A DNA stretch of 23,925 nt. It comes from Anaerolineae bacterium (lineage in GTDB: Bacteria > Chloroflexota > Anaerolineae > B4-G1). The notes under the pieces are model-generated. The model made no database searches, was not told where the DNA came from, and saw only the letters and a list, made by a program, of their open reading frames with translations. Each line of letters begins with the position of its first letter. Position 1 is the stretch's first letter. Where the stretch lies: NCBI GenBank assembly GCA_030612585.1, contig JAUWNP010000055.1, forward strand, positions 1 to 23,925, written 5' to 3'. Made by a program: the position numbers and the translations under genes. Shown here one piece after another: positions 20,285 to 23,925 of the stretch.

Positions 20285-22663
20285 TTACCTGGAACTGAGC
20301 ACCATCAGGTAGTGAGCCACCGTCCGCCCGGCCTCCGCCAGCAACTCTGGGTCCAGGTGATCCAGAGTGTCGGCCGGCGTACCGGAGAGATCGTCTCCCG
20401 GACGGATCACTGCCAGGGCCTGGTAGGAGTCGTGGGCTCGCGGATCACCCCCACGCAGGCGGCTGTAGTTGGAGACGAAGAAGAATCGCCACTCGTCCAT
20501 CTTCTCTGTGCGCACCCCGAAACGCCGTGCGCCCTGGTCGAAGGCGCGGGCCAAGCCGGACCCCGCTTCCAACCGAGCCAAGCGCGGTTCGCCTGCTCCG
20601 ACCCCGTGGAGGATCACCACCGTCCAGATATCTGAACGACTGGTCGGTAAGGGGGGGTAGATGACGAACTCACTTCCCCCCATCTCATCAAGAGCTGCAA
20701 AGACTACCGTCCGCTTAGGTACAAACTCCAGGTCGTGCATCAGCCGAGCTGTCTCCAGCATCACAGCGACCCCGCTGGCGTTCTCGTCTGCGCCGGGGAA
20801 GATCGCTCCATCCTGTGGAGGCGGCCCGGTGTAGGTAGCGGCCACCAGGATACGCTCTCCCCGGCTTTCCATGTCCAAACCGGGGATGTAGCCGACGACA
20901 TTGGTCGCCAGCACCTCTTCGTAGACCAGGCCATACGTCAGCCGCACCTGCAGACCGGTGTGCAGCACAACCTGCTCCCCTGCTTCCATTTTCGCCTGGA
21001 GTTCCTCCATGTCCACCCCTACCTCCGCCAGCATCTGCCGAACGGAGGATTCTCCGATGAGGAGGTTAGGAAAGGAGGGCAATCCGGTTAAGCTGGCGTA
21101 GCTGGTTTGCTCGAAGGGTGGAGGTTGGTCGCCGTGCGCCAACTCGTCGTCGGGCACCAGGCGGAGAATCGCCTGAAGGGGCATGTAGCCGGTCCACGGG
21201 CGGTACACATTTGCCTCGGGGTCGAGCACCAGCAGAACTGCTCCCTCTAGCCCTACCACCACTTCGCGGCTTCCATCCTCTACCACCACCAGTTCTCCCT
21301 CCGTGCTCCCCTCCGCGTGGAAGGCCTGCCAGGGGTCGAATGAGACGCCATCGGTGAGCCGCAGTTGCGGTTCCCCGCCCACGTCCAGCACTTCCAGGGT
21401 CGGCGCGGCGGTGACCCGTCCACGGGTGGCGGTGTAGGTCTGGAAATGGCTATTATCGGTCGTGATGGGGGTTAATCCCGCCATGGTGGTCAATCCCGCC
21501 TGCTCGAACTGGGAGACAATGTAGTCAGCGGCCTGGGCTGCACCAGCCCCGCCGGTGGGCCGCCCCTCCAACTCAGGTTGGGTGAGGTAGGCGATATCGT
21601 CCCAGGCCCGGTCCACGTCGAACTGGCCGACCAACTTTGCGAACTGGGCCTCGACGCCGGCGTTTTGCAGGAGAGCGCGAGCGCCCAGGAGAAGCAGCGC
21701 GACTACCAAAAGGAAGCGGATCACCGACCAGCCACTGGGATGAAACCGTCCCCGCTCGATGAATCGTTGCAGGCCATAACCGAAAAGGTTGAAGCCCAGG
21801 ATGGCGACGAAGAAGGCCAGCGCTGGGGCCAGGGGGAACCAGGGGTACGAGCGGAACCAACGCCAGGAGGAGCCCAGCATCGCCCCCCAGTCGGGCACAT
21901 CAAAGTAGTGTTGCGTCCCCAAATTCGCTAAGTCAGAGACAGTGCGCCCGCCGCCGATGAAGAGTTGGACGAAGCCCAGTTCCCCCAGCAGGAGCAGCGC
22001 GGCCCCCATCTCCAGCGCCGCCAGGGCCAGGAGGGTCGGCAGGAGGTTGGACAGGACGTGGCGGCTGAGGATGCTGGCTGAGTTGAGCCCCACCGCTCTC
22101 GCGGCCATGATGTAGAGTTTGTTGCGGATGGTCAGGACGTGGCCTCGCACGATCTGGGCGACTTCCCCCCAACCGACCACTGAGAGGGCCACGACGAAGG
22201 CAACCTGCCCCCGGCGGACGCCGATGGCAAAGACCACCAGCATGGCCAGGATCAGGCCGGGGATGGCCGCCAGGAGCTCGGTGACGGCGGCTACGGCTCG
22301 ATCAAAGAGGCTCCCCGGCCACCAGCCAGCGAAGGTGCCAAGTATAAGCCCCAGCAGCAGCCGCACGACGGTGGCGACGAAGGCCATGATCAGGGTCACT
22401 CTGGCTCCGTAGAGGAGCAGGGAAAGCTGATCCCGCCCCTGATCGTCCGTTCCCAACGGGTAGAGGTCGCTGGGGGGGAAAGGCGCTTTGTGCAGTTCCC
22501 CATCAATCCATTGTATACGCTTCACCAGGTAGGGGTTGTGGGGAGCCAACTCCGGCCCCAGAACGGCTACCAGGACGAGGAGGACGACCAGTACCGAGCC
22601 TATGATGAAATAGGGTTCCTGTACCGCCCTGCTCAGCCGCTGCCAGAAGGTTAGAGGTTTCAT
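20285..22663 (-). CDS. DppC-type ABC permease fused to an M28 peptidase-like domain
   Basis: A 792-aa fusion. Residues 1-302 are a peptide/nickel-type ABC permease: an N-terminal helix (about 18-38), GTDDQGRDQLSLLLYGAR (71-88), further helices and the ATPase-contact (EAA) segment around ARAVGLNSASILSRHVLSNLLPT. A last helix at about 313-331 leads to an extracytoplasmic M28 domain (about 340-792) with PTGGAGAAQAADYIVSQF, ILVAATYTG, GADENASGVAVMLE, AALDEMGGSE and SGTPADTLDHLD. Active M28 enzymes have an AHYD motif, an EE pair and a late His; here the first His is T610, the EE pair is D659-E660, the usual third-strand Asp is replaced near H686 and the late His near G761. D626 is kept. The domain is probably inactive and may bind peptides. 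The ATG at 22661-22663 overlaps the DppB stop as ATGA. Confidence 0.88.
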   Translation of the reverse strand: MKPLTFWQRLSRAVQEPYFIIGSVLVVLLVLVAVLGPELAPHNPYLVKRIQWIDGELHKAPFPPSDLYPLGTDDQGRDQLSLLLYGARVTLIMAFVATVVRLLLGLILGTFAGWWPGSLFDRAVAAVTELLAAIPGLILAMLVVFAIGVRRGQVAFVVALSVVGWGEVAQIVRGHVLTIRNKLYIMAARAVGLNSASILSRHVLSNLLPTLLALAALEMGAALLLLGELGFVQLFIGGGRTVSDLANLGTQHYFDVPDWGAMLGSSWRWFRSYPWFPLAPALAFFVAILGFNLFGYGLQRFIERGRFHPSGWSVIRFLLVVALLLLGARALLQNAGVEAQFAKLVGQFDVDRAWDDIAYLTQPELEGRPTGGAGAAQAADYIVSQFEQAGLTTMAGLTPITTDNSHFQTYTATRGRVTAAPTLEVLDVGGEPQLRLTDGVSFDPWQAFHAEGSTEGELVVVEDGSREVVVGLEGAVLLVLDPEANVYRPWTGYMPLQAILRLVPDDELAHGDQPPPFEQTSYASLTGLPSFPNLLIGESSVRQMLAEVGVDMEELQAKMEAGEQVVLHTGLQVRLTYGLVYEEVLATNVVGYIPGLDMESRGERILVAATYTGPPPQDGAIFPGADENASGVAVMLETARLMHDLEFVPKRTVVFAALDEMGGSEFVIYPPLPTSRSDIWTVVILHGVGAGEPRLARLEAGSGLARAFDQGARRFGVRTEKMDEWRFFFVSNYSRLRGGDPRAHDSYQALAVIRPGDDLSGTPADTLDHLDPELLAEAGRTVAHYLMVLSSR

Positions 22664-23580
22664 ACTGCGCCGACCTCCGAGGTCCGCAGCCGGGGGTCCA
22701 CCAGCGGGTAGAGGGCCTCCAGCAGCAGGTTGACCAGGACGAAGAGAAGGATGAAGGGTAGGGTCATCCCGATCACCGCAGTGGTATCCTGGGTCTGGAT
22801 GGACTTCAGGAGGCGCAGGCCGATCCCTGGCCAATTAAAGATGTGCTCGACGATGGGGAGGACTGCCAGGCTGAAGCGAAGGGAGACCCCCACGGTGGTC
22901 AAGATGGGCACCCCCGCGTTGCGCAGCACGTGCCGCAGGAGGATCAGGCTGGGTCTCAGTCCTTTGGCTATGGCGGTGCGGATGTAGTCGGACTCCAAAA
23001 TCTCCACCAGGGCGTTGTAACTGAGGCGTGTCACGGCAGCGGTGGGGCGGGCTGCCAGTACCAGTGCAGGCAGGAGCAGATGTAAGTCCCACCCAAAGCC
23101 GGAGATGGGGATAAGATGCCTGCCGGTGTTCTGGTACAGCCAGGCGGCGAACCAGATCAAGAGCATGGCGGCGAAGAAGCTGGGGGTGGAGATGCCCAGT
23201 ACCGAGGCGAAGAGCAGCAGCTCGGAGAAACGGCTGGCTCGCCGGAAGGCAGCGGCAATCGCCAGGCTGAGGCCCACCAGCGTGGCCAGCGTCAGCGCGA
23301 AGGCCAGCAGACCCAGGGACTTTGGTAGAGCGCGGCCCAATTCAGTGGTCACGGGCGTCCCCGCGATGGCGCGGTGGCCGGACGAGATGACCCCCATGTC
23401 GCCATGGGCCAGGCCCTTCAGGTAATCGGCCGTGAAGCCAGCAGCGGAGGGGACGGCCGACGGCAGGTTTCCCTCCTGCCCCAGGTCTATGGCCAGTGCC
23501 ACCAGGAAGACCAGGGCGATCAAGAGTATGGGTATAGAAAGGAGCCGCCAGGTCAAGCGCAGAAGCACATTCACTTCCAT
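22660..23580 (-). CDS. DppB-type ABC transporter permease
   Basis: A 306-aa inner-membrane permease of the peptide/nickel/oligosaccharide class. It has an N-terminal helix (about 11-33), a periplasmic loop, four or more helices after residue 85 and the EAA-type loop SDYIRTAIAKGLRPSLILLRH (from about 205), which docks with the ATP-binding subunits. The end, EALYPLVDPRLR, is typical of DppB/OppB. Its partner is the DppC-M28 fusion, whose start codon overlaps the stop of this gene by four bases. The ATP-binding and solute-binding subunits are not in the window, apart from a possible solute-binding relic at 18225-18411. The ATG at 23578-23580 has only a weak binding site and follows the incomplete upstream gene by 10 bp. 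Confidence 0.92.
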   Translation of the reverse strand: MEVNVLLRLTWRLLSIPILLIALVFLVALAIDLGQEGNLPSAVPSAAGFTADYLKGLAHGDMGVISSGHRAIAGTPVTTELGRALPKSLGLLAFALTLATLVGLSLAIAAAFRRASRFSELLLFASVLGISTPSFFAAMLLIWFAAWLYQNTGRHLIPISGFGWDLHLLLPALVLAARPTAAVTRLSYNALVEILESDYIRTAIAKGLRPSLILLRHVLRNAGVPILTTVGVSLRFSLAVLPIVEHIFNWPGIGLRLLKSIQTQDTTAVIGMTLPFILLFVLVNLLLEALYPLVDPRLRTSEVGAV

Positions 23581-23590
23581 ATTGGTATAC

Positions 23591-23925
23591 TCATTCCCTG
23601 GTTATGGTCCCACCAGTCCATCCGCCGACGAATTCTTGATCGGAGATGGAGCCATTGGCCCACACCTCCAGGCTGGCCCCGTCAATGATGATCACTCTAA
23701 GCCCCACCTCGCTCTCTCCACCAGGCACAACAGCCAGGCGTATTCCGCCGTTGATAGGAGGTTGGACCCTCGCCATAACCCGGGCCACGGCTAGAGCGAC
23801 GAGCACCGTCTGGGGCTGAAATACGCGATCATCAACGGCGTAGGAACTGGAGTAGCGGATGGATGCCCACCGTGGCTCTCCCGCTATTGTGATCCTCAAG
23901 GTATGGAGAGCGACTCCGCGAGCAG
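23591..23925 (-). CDS. Incomplete unknown gene upstream of the ABC permeases
   Basis: I do not recognise this protein. The frame is open to the window edge, so the 5' end is missing; a TTG at 23897-23899 could be read as a start, but the codons before it look equally coding (GVALHTLRITIAGEP), so a partial gene is the better reading. The visible part, about 111 residues, is rich in beta strands (RLAVVPGG, GLRVIIIDGASLEVWANG) and has no membrane helix. It ends 10 bp before the DppB start and is presumably in the same operon. It may be the C-terminus of a secreted or binding protein; that is a guess. Confidence 0.55.
   Translation of the reverse strand, partial: ARGVALHTLRITIAGEPRWASIRYSSSYAVDDRVFQPQTVLVALAVARVMARVQPPINGGIRLAVVPGGESEVGLRVIIIDGASLEVWANGSISDQEFVGGWTGGTITRE

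Noticed and set aside
1..23925. tRNA, rRNA or riboswitch
   Set aside because: I saw no cloverleaf with a T-loop signature, no ribosomal RNA sequence and no riboswitch core that I could recognise by eye.

Overview
The window is a GC-rich bacterial chromosome segment with no rRNA, tRNA or CRISPR. Several features fit a member of the Chloroflexota, most likely Anaerolineae-like: Thr/Pro-rich linkers in secreted proteins, a MoxR/DUF58/transglutaminase operon, an MA-like metallopeptidase, two L,D-transpeptidases, a NACHT STAND protein and degenerate heptanucleotide repeats between genes. The taxonomic call is inference; no marker gene is present to prove it.

Layout. (1) 91-1467: a cold-shock protein (minus) and a family 2 glycosyltransferase (plus) diverge from a repeat-rich spacer of about 400 bp holding two good promoters. 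(2) 1547-6047, minus: a three-gene cassette of a P-loop ATPase with a hydrophobic insert, a NACHT NTPase with HEAT-like repeats, and a small unknown protein. Its ATPase and NACHT frames are almost contiguous and share one strong promoter. It looks like an NLR-type conflict or signalling system and is the best candidate for an undescribed system here. (3) 6260-7055, plus: a Phd/YefM-PIN toxin-antitoxin pair, divergent from the cassette, with two perfect inverted repeats in its promoter region. (4) 7129-13269, minus: envelope and repair genes, namely a CapA-like lipoprotein, a secreted L,D-transpeptidase, an Fpg/Nei glycosylase, a YprB-like exonuclease with TPRs, and a Tat-type L,D-transpeptidase. 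(5) 13421-18119, minus: transglutaminase, DUF58 and MoxR genes in one operon. (6) 18132-18875: about 740 bp of decayed and repetitive DNA with a fragment of a family 5 solute-binding protein gene. (7) 18876-20192, minus: a membrane-anchored MA-like metallopeptidase. (8) 20285-23925, minus: a peptide-type ABC transporter operon whose second permease is fused to an M28 peptidase-like domain that has lost several zinc ligands, preceded by an incomplete unknown gene that runs off the window.

Repeats are a theme in their own right. Heptad repeats occur in five or six places and in two cases supply the last codons and stop of a gene. A 51-bp double-hairpin element occurs twice in opposite orientation. 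A second hairpin type with a GCCA or TGGC loop occurs three times, once inside the 3' end of the DUF58 gene. Start codons were chosen from ribosome binding sites, overlaps and signal peptides and are sometimes far inside the longest open frame.
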